DNA from: Henriciella pelagia
GTDB lineage: Bacteria > Pseudomonadota > Alphaproteobacteria > Caulobacterales > Hyphomonadaceae
Direction: 5' to 3'
DNA: 64,000 nt
Assembly: GCF_002088945.1 (NCBI RefSeq)
Contig: NZ_NCSU01000007.1
Location: 248,001-312,000, forward strand
Of this stretch, positions 17,714 to 26,563 are shown piece after piece. The notes under the pieces are model-generated. The model did no database searches, was not told where the DNA came from, and worked only from the letters and a program-made list of their open reading frames with translations. Both the position numbers and the translations under genes were made by a program. The stretch's first letter is position 1. The number at the start of each line of letters is the position of its first letter.

Positions 17714-19111
17714 ATGGAAGAGACACATGCCACACGCGAAGGGCTGGAGCAGGCGCTCTACAGCCTTCTGCCAACCGGCCTCGCCGGTGTCGACGCCGCG
17801 CGCGGCCGTGCCCGCCTGCGCACGCTTGTCACGCTGCGCTGGCTCGCCGTGGCGGGGCAGACGGCGGCGGTGCTGTTCGTGCACTTCGGTCTTGGATTTG
17901 AGTTGCCGCTGGGTCTCTGCCTGACGGTGATCGCAGCCTCGGCCTGGCTCAACGTCTTCATGTCCTTTGCCATGCGGGACCAGTTGCTGTTGAAGGGCTG
18001 GGAGGCGGTCCTGCAGCTTGGTTTCGACACGCTGCAGCTTGCTTTGCTGCTGGCGCTGACGGGCGGCCTCGCCAATCCGTTTCTGCTGTTCCTGCTCGCG
18101 CCGGTCACAGTCGCGGCGACCAGCCTCAGACGGCGCTTCTCAGTGAGTGTCGCGATCCTCGCCATTGTCTGCGCGGCGCTGATGTCTGCTTTTGCGTTTG
18201 ACCTGCCGGGCCCGGAAGGCGAGCCATTCGACCTGCCGGCGCTGTTTGAATGGGGGCATTTTGCGGCGCTCGGTATCGGGATTCTCTTCTTTACCGTTTC
18301 ATCGCTACGGCTCAGCGAGGACGAAGCCCGCTTGATCCGCGCGCTTGATGCAGCGTCCATCGTCATGGCCCGTGAGCAGCGCCTGTCGGCGCTCGGCACC
18401 ATGGCGGCGATGACCGCGCACGAGCTTGGCACGCCGCTCGCAACCATCCACCTGGTCGCCAAGGAGCTGGCCGGCGAGTTCGACCGCGAGGACCCGCGCT
18501 ATGAAGATATCCGCCTGATTGCAGAACAGGCTGATCGGTGCCGGGAAATCCTCGGCCAGCTCAGCCGGTCGCGTGAGGCCGAGGACATCGTCCACGCCAA
18601 TATGCCGCTGTCCAGCCTGGTCGAAGAAGCTGCCGCGCCATTCAAGGGTCTCGGTGTTGAGCTGAAAGTCACCTATTCGCCGGGTGAGAATGGCGAACCC
18701 CGCGTTCCGATGATCCGCCGCAGCCCGGAAGTCCTTCACGCGCTCGGGGCCTTTATCGAGAACGCCGTGAGCTTTGCCGACAGCCAGGTGCGCGCTGTCG
18801 CAAGCTGGACGGATCGCCAGTTCATGGTAACAATTTCCGATGACGGGCCAGGCTTTGCTGCCGACGTCATGCCAAAGCTGGGCGAGCCTTATGTCTCCCA
18901 GCGCGGCGAGGCCCATCTCGGCGGCGGCGACATGGGGCTTGGCTTCTTTATTGCCAAGACCCTGATTGAAAGAACCGGCGGACGGATCGCAACGCGCAAC
19001 CGATATCCGCCAAGACACGGCGCAATTGTGCAGGCCGTCTGGCCAAGAACAGCACTGGAAAGCTTGGAATCTGACCGGATACAGATAAATAACCCGGCAG
19101 TGGAGACTTGA
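17714..19111 (+). CDS. regB: redox sensor histidine kinase RegB/PrrB/ActS
   Basis: 465 residues from ATG 17714 (GGGAG just upstream). Six membrane spans in the first 200 residues contain the quinone-sensing heptad GGLANPF (117-123). The DHp domain has the phospho-His236 in TAHELGTPL, and the redox-active cysteine is conserved as Cys276 in EQADRCREIL. The ATPase domain shows N, DDGPGF and GGGDMGLGFFI. RegB senses respiratory/quinone redox state and phosphorylates RegA. The downstream gene follows after two bases. Confidence 0.94.
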   Translation: MEETHATREGLEQALYSLLPTGLAGVDAARGRARLRTLVTLRWLAVAGQTAAVLFVHFGLGFELPLGLCLTVIAASAWLNVFMSFAMRDQLLLKGWEAVLQLGFDTLQLALLLALTGGLANPFLLFLLAPVTVAATSLRRRFSVSVAILAIVCAALMSAFAFDLPGPEGEPFDLPALFEWGHFAALGIGILFFTVSSLRLSEDEARLIRALDAASIVMAREQRLSALGTMAAMTAHELGTPLATIHLVAKELAGEFDREDPRYEDIRLIAEQADRCREILGQLSRSREAEDIVHANMPLSSLVEEAAAPFKGLGVELKVTYSPGENGEPRVPMIRRSPEVLHALGAFIENAVSFADSQVRAVASWTDRQFMVTISDDGPGFAADVMPKLGEPYVSQRGEAHLGGGDMGLGFFIAKTLIERTGGRIATRNRYPPRHGAIVQAVWPRTALESLESDRIQINNPAVET

Positions 19112-19113
19112 TC

Positions 19114-19686
19114 ATGGACTATAATGTCACCGTAAAACTTCATGAGTCCCTGAAGGACGTTGAAGATCGCACCTGCCTGGTCCTCGATGATGACGGCCCT
19201 TTCCTGCAGAGACTGGCAAGGGCGCTGACCCAGCGTGGCTTCCTTGTTTCGGCCGTGTCTTCGGCCGCCGAGGCCAAGGACATCGCCCGCATGAACCCGC
19301 CGGCCTTTGCTGTACTGGACCTTCGTCTCGAAGACGGATCGGGCCTTGACGTCGTCGAGGTGCTGCACCGCTTTCGCCCGGAAGCGCGCGCTGTCATCCT
19401 GACCGGTTATGGAGCAATTGCGACGGCTGTCGCGGCCGTGAAGGCCGGGGCGGTTGACTATCTTGCCAAGCCAGCCGAAGTCGAGGACATCGTTCGCGCA
19501 CTGGTCAACAAGGGCGACGGGCTGCCAGAGCCGCCCGAGAACCCGATGTCGGCAGACCGTGTGCGCTGGGAGCACATTCAGCGGGTGTATGAGCTATGCA
19601 ATCACAATGTCTCGGAAACGGCTCGCCGTCTGAACATGCATCGCCGTACCCTGCAGCGCATCCTCGCAAAGCGCGCGCCGCGCTAG
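19114..19686 (+). CDS. regA: redox response regulator RegA/PrrA/ActR
   Basis: 190 residues from ATG 19114 (GGAG eight bases upstream). The receiver has DDD (25-27), phospho-Asp69 (AVLDLRLEDGSG), Thr in LTGYGAIATA and the Lys in AKPAE. The C-terminal Fis-type helix-turn-helix (about 165-190: NVSETARRLNMHRRTLQRIL) is almost invariant among RegA proteins. It controls photosynthesis, respiration, carbon and nitrogen genes in relatives. The last 91 bases also encode the N-terminus of the next protein in another frame. Confidence 0.95.
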   Translation: MDYNVTVKLHESLKDVEDRTCLVLDDDGPFLQRLARALTQRGFLVSAVSSAAEAKDIARMNPPAFAVLDLRLEDGSGLDVVEVLHRFRPEARAVILTGYGAIATAVAAVKAGAVDYLAKPAEVEDIVRALVNKGDGLPEPPENPMSADRVRWEHIQRVYELCNHNVSETARRLNMHRRTLQRILAKRAPR

Positions 19687-20336
19687 CCTTCAGCGCGCTG
19701 GCCGTTGCAGCCCTTCCGGCCGCGACAGCGCAGGACAAAAGCCGCTACAAGCCGGTCGATGAGACCGACAATAGCGGTGTGTATGCGGCGCTGCGCGGCT
19801 ATGGCGCAATCCACGATCAGAACAATTTCCTGTTCGAAGCCAGCCGCGAATTCGGCGCCGCAATCGGCTTTGCCTGGGACGAGAACTGGCGCATCGAAGG
19901 CGAATATGCCCGGCGCTGGGCGAAGATTTCCGGCATCAATGGTGCGCGCCAGGCCAAGGGCAATTTCGACAGTCACACCTTCGGAGCGCATCTCTTCCGC
20001 GACTTCAACCATGGCAGCCGGTTCCGGCCTTTTCTCGGCGCCGGAGCGGGCTGGGGCATTCTCGATTTCGAGTTTTCGGGGCCAGCCAACATCAATCCCG
20101 ATTTCATCGTCATGGGCGACGACACCAATCAGAGCCTCTACTGGAATGTCCTCGCCGGCGTGAATTACCGCGTCTCGGACCGCTGGAAGGTGGGCGCGGG
20201 CGTGGAATATTTCACATTCGACGACCAGCCGGTTGAAGCGAATGTTGGCGGACGGCTTGGAATTGACGGGATCAACCGGTCATACAATTACTTCATCTCG
20301 GCGAGATACAGCCTGACCGGGCCTTTCAGGCGCTAG
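19596..20336 (+). CDS. outer-membrane beta-barrel protein (OmpA-like porin family)
   Basis: 246 residues. A signal peptide (KARAALAFSALAVAALPAATAQ) is followed by an eight-strand-type barrel: alternating strands such as NSGVYAALRGYGAI, GAAIGFAWDENWRIEGEYARRW, RPFLGAGAGWGILDF and a C-terminal strand ending YFISARYSLTGPFRR. The only in-frame canonical start is ATG 19596, inside regA, giving an unusually long 25-residue n-region and a 91-base overlap; no better start exists. The 3' end overlaps the convergent nth by 11 bases. Function unknown. Confidence 0.75.
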   Translation: MQSQCLGNGSPSEHASPYPAAHPRKARAALAFSALAVAALPAATAQDKSRYKPVDETDNSGVYAALRGYGAIHDQNNFLFEASREFGAAIGFAWDENWRIEGEYARRWAKISGINGARQAKGNFDSHTFGAHLFRDFNHGSRFRPFLGAGAGWGILDFEFSGPANINPDFIVMGDDTNQSLYWNVLAGVNYRVSDRWKVGAGVEYFTFDDQPVEANVGGRLGIDGINRSYNYFISARYSLTGPFRR

Positions 20337-21054
20337 GCCCCTTCGGCCCAAGCGAAGACGTCTTGCGCGCCGGATCGGGCGTCTTGTCCTTGAACTTGCA
20401 GATGTCGCGGATGGAGCAGTCCCAGCATTTCGGCTTGCGCGCCATGCAAGTGTAGCGCCCGTGCAGGATGAGCCAGTGGTGCGCGCCTTTCTTGAACTCT
20501 GGCGGCGTGACACGCTCCAGCTGGTCTTCAACCTCGTCCGGGGTCTTGCCGGGGGCGAGGCCGGTGCGGTTCGACACGCGGAAGATGTGGGTATCAACGG
20601 CGATGGTCTCATGGCCGAAGGCTTCGTTCAGGACGACATTGGCGGTCTTTCGCCCGACGCCCGGCAGCCTCGTCAGCTCATCGCGGGTCTGGGGCACCTC
20701 GCCGCCAAACTCATCCACGATCATCTGGCTGAGCGCGATGACATTCTTCGCCTTGTTGCGCCACAGGCCAATCGTCTTGATGTGATCGGCAACACCTTCC
20801 TCGCCAAGGGCCAGCATCTTTTCCGGCGTGTCGGCAATCTCGAATAGCGTCTTCGTCGCCTTGTTGACGCCGACATCGGTGGCCTGCGCCGACAGGGCGA
20901 CAGCGACCACAAGCGTATACGGATTGGAATATTCAAGCTCGGTCCTGGGGGCCGGCCGGTCTTCAGCGAGCGCGGCATAGAGCTGCGCCGTCTTTTCGGG
21001 GCCAAGCGTTGGCGAGCGGCGCTTTCTCTTTCGGGGTGTCGGAGGTTTTGACAT
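20326..21054 (-). CDS. nth: endonuclease III
   Basis: 242 residues from ATG 21054. This base-excision glycosylase/AP lyase removes oxidised pyrimidines. Present are the helix-hairpin-helix LPGVGRKTANVVL with the catalytic Lys, the catalytic Asp in AVDTHIFRV, and the [4Fe-4S] ligands C-X6-C-X2-C-X5-C (CMARKPKCWDCSIRDIC) near the C-terminus. A basic N-terminal tail (PPTPRKRKRRS) precedes the domain. Confidence 0.96.
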   Translation of the reverse strand: MSKPPTPRKRKRRSPTLGPEKTAQLYAALAEDRPAPRTELEYSNPYTLVVAVALSAQATDVGVNKATKTLFEIADTPEKMLALGEEGVADHIKTIGLWRNKAKNVIALSQMIVDEFGGEVPQTRDELTRLPGVGRKTANVVLNEAFGHETIAVDTHIFRVSNRTGLAPGKTPDEVEDQLERVTPPEFKKGAHHWLILHGRYTCMARKPKCWDCSIRDICKFKDKTPDPARKTSSLGPKGPSA

Positions 21055-21133
21055 GGCCAAGCGATGTAAATGCCGCAGCGGCCTAATCAAGCCTTCACTT
21101 GTCGAACGCGCCAGCGCCTTTATTTCTGAACGC

Positions 21134-21619
21134 ATGGATGAGGACGGACAGACCATCTATTTCGACGCCACGCTGAGACCGCATGTAGCCCTCAGTCCGA
21201 AAGCCTTCATGATCGTGATGGGCCTTGTCGGCGCGATGAGCTTTCTCGGCGGGATCATGTTTCTGTCCATGGGCGCCCTGCCGGTCATCGGCTGGTTCGG
21301 CCTTGATGCCCTCGCCATCTGGTTTGCCTTTCGCAAGAGCTTCCAGAACCTCAGGGAAGAAACACTGGTCCGGATCACGGCCGAGGCGATCACACTGCGG
21401 CACAGTCGCCCCGGACAGGAGAAGCGGACCGTCCGCCTGCCGACGGCCTTTGCCCGGCTCAGCCTCGATTTCCCGGATCGTCGGCCAAGCGAACTGCGCA
21501 TTGCCCACGGCCAGACCGCCTATGTCATCGGGCGATTCCTGACACCTGGAGAGCGCAAAAGCCTCCACCAGGCGATGCAGGATGCAGTGATGCGTGCCCG
21601 CGCCGAACGATACGCATGA
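21134..21619 (+). CDS. DUF2244 membrane protein
   Basis: 161 residues from ATG 21134. Two adjacent membrane spans (about 30-75: FMIVMGLVGAMSFLGGIMFL and IGWFGLDALAIWFAF) follow an N-terminal IYFDATLRPHVALSP, and a cytoplasmic domain with REETLVRITAEAITLRHSRPG and FARLSLDF follows: the DUF2244 pattern common in alphaproteobacteria. An in-frame ATG at 21053 exists, but it overlaps the nth start codon and is unlikely. Function unknown. Confidence 0.72.
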   Translation: MDEDGQTIYFDATLRPHVALSPKAFMIVMGLVGAMSFLGGIMFLSMGALPVIGWFGLDALAIWFAFRKSFQNLREETLVRITAEAITLRHSRPGQEKRTVRLPTAFARLSLDFPDRRPSELRIAHGQTAYVIGRFLTPGERKSLHQAMQDAVMRARAERYA

Positions 21620-21625
21620 AAAAAG

Positions 21626-21639
21626 TGACGCATGCGTCA
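21626..21639. terminator. perfect palindrome TGACGCATGCGTCA, weak terminator or operator
   Basis: A 14-bp perfect palindrome begins six bases after the DUF2244 stop. It is flanked by AAAAAA on the left and, after TAG, TTTTT on the right, so it could act as a small bidirectional terminator (5-bp stem, CATG loop). It also lies 80-93 bases upstream of the CYP153 start, where an operator would fit. The two readings cannot be separated from sequence alone. Confidence 0.4.
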
Positions 21640-21718
21640 TAGTTTTTAAACGTACTTCGTGCTAAGCTATGCTTGAAAGCAAAATATCACCGGAAAACCG
21701 GGATACTCGGAGGCACAC

Positions 21719-23050
21719 ATGGCAGACACAATTCAGACCGTCGATAAAACGCTCAAACGCCCGGAACCCGCACCGCGCGACAAGCTGATCGACTTCCACC
21801 TCGCACATGACGAGGCTATCCCTTCTGTCGAGGACGTCGACATGAAGACGTTCGACGTTCTCGACCCCGAACTCTGGCGCCGCGACGCCTTCTGGCCGTT
21901 CTTCGAATGGATGCGCGATAATGATCCGCTGCATTACACGCCGGACAGCCCGGCCGGGCCTTACTGGTCGGTCACGCGCTATGACGACATCATGAAGGTC
22001 GACATCGACCACAAGCGTTTCTCCTCCAGCTGGGAATATGGAGGCATCACGCTTGGCGAGCCGTTCGAGGATTTCGAACTGCCAATGTTCATCGCGATGG
22101 ACGAGCCGCGCCATTCCGAACAGCGCAAGACGGTGCAGCCGGCCGTTGCGCCGAACATGCTGAAAGAGTTCGAACCGCTGATCCGTTCGCGCACACAGGG
22201 CCTGCTCGACAGCCTGCCGGTCGGCGAGCCGTTCGATTGGGTTGATACCGTCTCAATCGAGCTCACGACGATGATGCTCGCGACCCTGTTCGACTTTCCC
22301 TTCGAAGATCGCCGCAAGCTGACACGCTGGTCGGATGTCGCGACCAATCCATACAATCCGGACATCTGCCCGGGCGGCCTCGACCAGTGGAAGCAGGAGC
22401 TCATGGAGTGCCTGACGACCTTCATGGGAATCTACCAGGAGCGTCAGGCCCAACCGCTGAAGAACGATCTCATCAGCCTTCTCGCACATGGCGAGAAAAC
22501 AAAGAACATGACGCCGATGGAGCTGCTCGGGAACGTCATCCTGCTGATCGTTGGCGGCAATGACACGACCCGCAACTCGATGACGGCTTCGATCTATGCC
22601 CTCAACAAGTGGCCGGACGAGTATGCCAAGCTGAAAGCCGACCCATCGCTCATTCCGAACATGGTCTCCGAAGTGATCCGCTGGCAGACGCCACTCGCCT
22701 ATATGCGTCGCACCGCGCTCGAGGATGTCGAGATGCACGGCAAGACGATCAAGAAAGGCGAGCAAATCGCCATGTGGTACGTCTCAGGCAACAAGGATGA
22801 GCGTTTCTGGAAGGAAGACCCGAACCGCCTGATCATCGACCGCGACCAGGCCCGCAACCACCTGTCCTTCGGCTTCGGCATCCATCGCTGCGTCGGCAAC
22901 CGTCTCGGCGAGCTTCAGCTGCGCATCCTCTGGGAAGAGCTGATGGAGCGTTTCGACCATATCGAAGTGCTCGATGAGCCGAGCCGCACGCCGCACAGCT
23001 TCGTGAAAGGCTATACCTGGATGCCTGTGATCTGCCATCCGAAGAAATAG
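21719..23050 (+). CDS. CYP153-family cytochrome P450 alkane hydroxylase
   Basis: 443 residues from ATG 21719 with CGGAGG upstream. The protein reads as CYP153A: PMFIAMDEPRHSEQRKTV, ELTTMMLATLFDFPFEDRRK, the I-helix GGNDTTRNS (oxygen activation), the ExxR in SEVIRWQTPLAYMRR, and the heme loop FGFGIHRCVG with the thiolate Cys. CYP153 enzymes hydroxylate the terminal carbon of medium-chain n-alkanes, with a ferredoxin and ferredoxin reductase; neither partner gene is in this window. It is monocistronic, ended by the terminator at 23076. Confidence 0.95.
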   Translation: MADTIQTVDKTLKRPEPAPRDKLIDFHLAHDEAIPSVEDVDMKTFDVLDPELWRRDAFWPFFEWMRDNDPLHYTPDSPAGPYWSVTRYDDIMKVDIDHKRFSSSWEYGGITLGEPFEDFELPMFIAMDEPRHSEQRKTVQPAVAPNMLKEFEPLIRSRTQGLLDSLPVGEPFDWVDTVSIELTTMMLATLFDFPFEDRRKLTRWSDVATNPYNPDICPGGLDQWKQELMECLTTFMGIYQERQAQPLKNDLISLLAHGEKTKNMTPMELLGNVILLIVGGNDTTRNSMTASIYALNKWPDEYAKLKADPSLIPNMVSEVIRWQTPLAYMRRTALEDVEMHGKTIKKGEQIAMWYVSGNKDERFWKEDPNRLIIDRDQARNHLSFGFGIHRCVGNRLGELQLRILWEELMERFDHIEVLDEPSRTPHSFVKGYTWMPVICHPKK

Positions 23051-23075
23051 GATGCCACAGCTGTGAACGGATTGA

Positions 23076-23102
23076 GCCCCGCAAGTCATTGCGGGGCTTT
23101 TT
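23076..23102 (+). terminator. intrinsic terminator of the CYP153 gene
   Basis: GCCCCGCAA and TTGCGGGGC form a perfect 9-bp stem around GTCA, followed by TTTTT. It starts 25 bases after the CYP153 stop. Confidence 0.92.
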
Positions 23103-23107
23103 CGTGC

Positions 23108-23881
23108 CTAGTCGGTATCGCCGTCGATGAGACCGCTGAGGCGCGCGCGGCCGCCATCCATGGTCAGCATCTCGCCGGTAATGATCGCGCTTGACGGCAG
23201 GGACAGGAAAAGCGCCGCATCGGCAATTTCATCGGCCAGGCTAGCACGGCCCAGTGGCGTGCGGCGCTTGAGCCAGTCGACTTCGGTGCTTTCGGCGCGT
23301 GGCCGCAGCGCGCAGATGGCATTCGCCCTGATTTTCTTGGAGGCGAGTTCGACAGAAGCGGCACGCATCACGCCAAGAATGGAATGCTGGACGACCGCAT
23401 CCGCGAAATCGCCGGCATTGATCTGCTGCGCCGACAGTGACAGCACGAACGTGACACTGCCGAACTGCGGTCGCCGCGCCATCGTGTCACCCTCTTCCTC
23501 AATGCGGCGGGCAACCAGTTTCTCAAAAAGCTGGAGCGTCAGGATGGCACCGCGCAGCGAGCGAAGGTGCAGGCGCTCGAATTCAGGAACGTCGAGATCC
23601 TTGAGCGACAGGTTTGGCGGAATGGGCGGGACAGAAATGATGTGATCGACATGGCCATAGGCCTCGACCGCTGCCGCAAGGCAGTTCTTGATGCCGATGC
23701 GGGTATGAAGCTCCTCATGCTGGACAATCGCCTTGTCGCGGAGATTGTCAGCGACGCGTTCGACGCGCTTCATCTGCGGGTCGCAGGCGATGACGGCGTG
23801 GCCTTCATCCACGAAGCGGCGCGCGACGGCTTCGCCTGTAAGCTGACCCAGCCCCAAGATGAGAGTGACGGGTTTTTCCAT
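23108..23881 (-). CDS. atypical SDR-fold protein without the catalytic Tyr/Lys
   Basis: 257 residues with an SDR Rossmann fold: TLILGLGQLTGEAVARRF at the N-terminus (a modified glycine motif), ELASKKIRANAICAL and the C-terminal SAIITGEMLTMDGGRA typical of the family. However, aligning on the conserved G after helix alphaF puts Asp where Tyr and Gln where Lys of YxxxK should be (DAVVQ). The dinucleotide may still bind, but classical oxidoreductase chemistry looks lost. It is convergent with CYP153, behind its terminator. Function unknown. Confidence 0.75.
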   Translation of the reverse strand: MEKPVTLILGLGQLTGEAVARRFVDEGHAVIACDPQMKRVERVADNLRDKAIVQHEELHTRIGIKNCLAAAVEAYGHVDHIISVPPIPPNLSLKDLDVPEFERLHLRSLRGAILTLQLFEKLVARRIEEEGDTMARRPQFGSVTFVLSLSAQQINAGDFADAVVQHSILGVMRAASVELASKKIRANAICALRPRAESTEVDWLKRRTPLGRASLADEIADAALFLSLPSSAIITGEMLTMDGGRARLSGLIDGDTD

Positions 23882-23937
23882 GTCGGCTCCTGATCCGGAC
23901 GTCGCTGCACCCGGTCAGGATCAACCGGACTTCGCGA

Positions 23938-24105
23938 CTAGTTTGGCCGCAGGTGAACCAGTTCCTCTTTAATCTTCAGTTTCTTTCTCTTCAGTTCGTG
24001 CAGTCGGACTTCGTCTGCAGCAGGGCGTTTCTGTTCGTCACTGATTTCCTCATCGATCTTGCGATGGCGGCTAGCGAGTTCCTCGATACGTCCTTGAAGT
24101 GACAT
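23938..24105 (-). CDS. YdcH/DUF465 family small coiled-coil protein
   Basis: A 55-residue, highly charged protein, ATG 24105 with AAGGAGAA upstream. MSLQGRIEELASRHRKIDEEI then a Lys-rich second helix (LHELKRKKLKIKEEL) is the DUF465 helical hairpin. Such proteins are widespread and uncharacterised. It lies between the diguanylate cyclase and the SDR-like gene, all on the minus strand. Confidence 0.85.
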   Translation of the reverse strand: MSLQGRIEELASRHRKIDEEISDEQKRPAADEVRLHELKRKKLKIKEELVHLRPN

Positions 24106-24219
24106 ATACTTCTCCTTCTTTGCTGCTTGAAAACTGTGACATTATGGGCACAGTTAAGCACAAGCGAAGGCCTTGGTCACGGGACTCCAGAATAAAATAT
24201 CTTCAATATCGAGAGAGTC

Positions 24220-24900
24220 CTAAGGCCTGACTGCTTTGCGGGCAGACTTGACGCGGAACATGGCTTCGTCGGCCTCTGCAATAAAGGTTTCAGCAGAAGA
24301 CTGACCCGACCAGGCAATCACGCCGCAGGACGCGCCGAGGTGCAGATCCTCGCCAATCTTCAGCCGATCCAGCCGCTGGGTGAGCCGGTTGGCCTTGAGC
24401 TGGCTGTCGGCAAGTCCGGCATGGGTGAGGATCACCCCGAACTCGTCTCCGCCGAGGCGTCCGACAATGTCGGTCTGGCGCACCTGTGAGAGAATGATAT
24501 CGCAGACCCGTATCAGCGCCTTGTCTCCGGCCGCATGACCATACGTGTCATTGATGGCCTTGAACCGGTCGAGGTCGATATAGAGCAGGCAGAGCGGCAG
24601 CTCATGACGGGCAGCGAGCGCGATTTCCCGGCTCAGCTCCCGCTCGAAGGCGCGCCGGTTGAAGACCGGGCAGAGCGCATCATGGTCGGCGAGGCGCTCG
24701 GCCTCTTCAAGGGCGCGAGCCAGCCCAGCCTCGCGGTCACGCAGATCAAGGACCTCCTCGGCCAGCGCACGGAAAGCCGCGCGGGCGCGAAGATCGTATT
24801 CCTGCAGATCGATACCGACCGCCTGCAACAGGTCCGCAGCCGCATCCGAAACGGTCGCGTGTCCTCGTTTTCGCCCGCCATTCCTGGAGATTCGGTCCAT
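24220..24900 (-). CDS. diguanylate cyclase (GGDEF protein)
   Basis: 226 residues. An N-terminal helical segment (about 15-70, coiled coil around [22 protein letters not shown]) leads into a GGDEF domain, residues about 70-222, with [20 protein letters not shown] and the intact active-site motif GGDEF. An inhibitory I-site RxxD (RQTD) sits five residues before it, so product inhibition by c-di-GMP is likely. No sensor domain or membrane segment is seen, so the protein is cytoplasmic. It is divergent from purE. Confidence 0.92.
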   Translation of the reverse strand: MDRISRNGGRKRGHATVSDAAADLLQAVGIDLQEYDLRARAAFRALAEEVLDLRDREAGLARALEEAERLADHDALCPVFNRRAFERELSREIALAARHELPLCLLYIDLDRFKAINDTYGHAAGDKALIRVCDIILSQVRQTDIVGRLGGDEFGVILTHAGLADSQLKANRLTQRLDRLKIGEDLHLGASCGVIAWSGQSSAETFIAEADEAMFRVKSARKAVRP

Positions 24901-25001
24901 GCATCACCTATAAGGCAAAGGCGCGACGACATCTACACACCAGGCGGCTTGACGGGCGAAAGCCCGTGCCTATTTTGTGCCGCTTCCTGAAAGGGGGCGA
25001 G

Positions 25002-25493
25002 ATGAGCGCAGCAGAACCCGTCGTCGGAGTCATCATGGGCAGCCAGTCCGACTGGCCGGTCATGAAACTCGCCTGCGAAATGCTCGACCAGCTGGGCGTG
25101 CGCCATGAGGCGCGCATCGTTTCCGCGCACCGCACACCCGACCGGCTCAGCGACTATGCGAAGACCGCAAAAGGCCGCGGCCTTAAAGTGATCATTGCAG
25201 GCGCTGGCGGGGCCGCGCACCTGCCCGGCATGACCGCCGCGATGACGCCGCTTCCGGTCCTCGGAGTTCCGGTCCAGTCGCGCGCCCTGAGCGGCCAGGA
25301 CAGCCTTCTCTCGATCGTCCAGATGCCCAAGGGTGTGCCCGTCGGGACACTGGCCATCGGCGAAGCGGGCGCGGCGAATGCCGGCATCATGGCTGCTTCC
25401 ATCATTGCCTTGAACGATGACGCTGTCGCCGCAAAGCTCGACGCCTTCCGCGCGGCGCAGACCGCCAGTGTGGGCGAGGTCCCCGAAGGATGA
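25002..25493 (+). CDS. purE: N5-carboxyaminoimidazole ribonucleotide mutase
   Basis: 163 residues from ATG 25002 with AAGGGG upstream. Class I PurE converts N5-CAIR to CAIR in purine synthesis. [13 protein letters not shown] near the N-terminus, SAHRTPDRL (catalytic His), [11 protein letters not shown] and [22 protein letters not shown] are the classical active-site stretches. It overlaps purK by four bases (ATGA). Confidence 0.97.
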   Translation: MSAAEPVVGVIMGSQSDWPVMKLACEMLDQLGVRHEARIVSAHRTPDRLSDYAKTAKGRGLKVIIAGAGGAAHLPGMTAAMTPLPVLGVPVQSRALSGQDSLLSIVQMPKGVPVGTLAIGEAGAANAGIMAASIIALNDDAVAAKLDAFRAAQTASVGEVPEG

Positions 25494-26563
25494 AGCCTCT
25501 TCCACCCGGATCTGTGATCGGCATTCTGGGGGGCGGACAGCTTGGCCGCATGCTGGCGAGCGCGGCAGCGAGGCTGGGCTTTGACGTGCACATCTTTGCC
25601 CCGGAAGACAGCCCGCCCGCAGCGCGTGTCGCCGCGATGCACTGGCAGGCTGCCTATGATGATGAAAGCGCGCTTCGCGAATTCGCCGATGCGTGCGACG
25701 TCATAACCTATGAGTTCGAGAACATTCCGGTTCAATCCGTCGACTTTCTCGTTTCCATCGGCGCTGTTGTGCGCCCCGGCGCAGCATCGCTTGAAAAGTC
25801 ACAGGACAGGCTGGCCGAAAAGCAGTTTCTGAATGCCATCGGGATCGAAACCGGCGCCTTTGCCGAAGTGTCGTCCGTCAGCGACCTTGAACAGGCCCTG
25901 AAAACGCTGGGCCGCGCGGGCATCCTGAAGACCCGCCGCGATGGATATGACGGCAAGGGACAAGTGCGGCTCAAATCCGGCGATGACCTTGCTGCCGCCT
26001 ATGCCGATATTGACGAGGTGCCTGCCATCCTGGAGGCCTATGTGCCGTTCGAGCGGGAAATTTCTGTTGTCATTGCGCGCGGCGCGGACGGCTCAATGGC
26101 GGCTTTCGACCCCAGCATGAATGATCATGCCGGCGGCATCCTGCGCACCTCGATTGCCCCGTGCGGCCTGTCAGATGACATCATCGCGCGGGCCCGCACA
26201 ATGGCCGAGGCGCTGGCGCGTGAAACCGGTCATATTGGCGTTCTGGCCCTGGAACTCTTCGTTCTTGAAGACGGCACACTGCTCGCCAATGAGTTTGCGC
26301 CGCGCGTGCACAATTCCGGGCACTGGACGCCAGAGGCCTGCCTGACCGGCCAGTTCGAACAGCATATCCGCGCCGTCGCCGGCTGGCCGCTCGGCCCGGT
26401 CACCCGTGTCTTCGATGCCGAGATGCACAATCTGCTCGGCGAGGAAGCGCTCGCCCCGGCCGACAGCTATGACAAGGACGCCGTGCTCACCCTCTATGGC
26501 AAGCGCGACGCCAAGCCCGGACGCAAGATGGGCCATGTGGTGGCCCGCACAGGCCGCGCCTAA
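25490..26563 (+). CDS. purK: N5-carboxyaminoimidazole ribonucleotide synthetase
   Basis: A 357-residue ATP-grasp enzyme that makes N5-CAIR from AIR, bicarbonate and ATP, feeding PurE. The N-terminal [36 protein letters not shown] (ATP-grasp loop), [12 protein letters not shown] and [16 protein letters not shown] mark it. The ATG overlaps the purE stop. The stop overlaps the convergent DUF481 gene by four bases. Confidence 0.97.
   Translation: MKPLPPGSVIGILGGGQLGRMLASAAARLGFDVHIFAPEDSPPAARVAAMHWQAAYDDESALREFADACDVITYEFENIPVQSVDFLVSIGAVVRPGAASLEKSQDRLAEKQFLNAIGIETGAFAEVSSVSDLEQALKTLGRAGILKTRRDGYDGKGQVRLKSGDDLAAAYADIDEVPAILEAYVPFEREISVVIARGADGSMAAFDPSMNDHAGGILRTSIAPCGLSDDIIARARTMAEALARETGHIGVLALELFVLEDGTLLANEFAPRVHNSGHWTPEACLTGQFEQHIRAVAGWPLGPVTRVFDAEMHNLLGEEALAPADSYDKDAVLTLYGKRDAKPGRKMGHVVARTGRA

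Noticed and set aside
21053-21133. Earlier ATG for the DUF2244 gene at 21053
   Set aside because: It overlaps the nth start codon on the other strand and adds 27 residues not expected for the family.
24160-24219. Hairpin GGACTC/GAGTCC after the diguanylate cyclase as a terminator
   Set aside because: The stem is only 6 bp with a loop of about 27 bases and no U-run.
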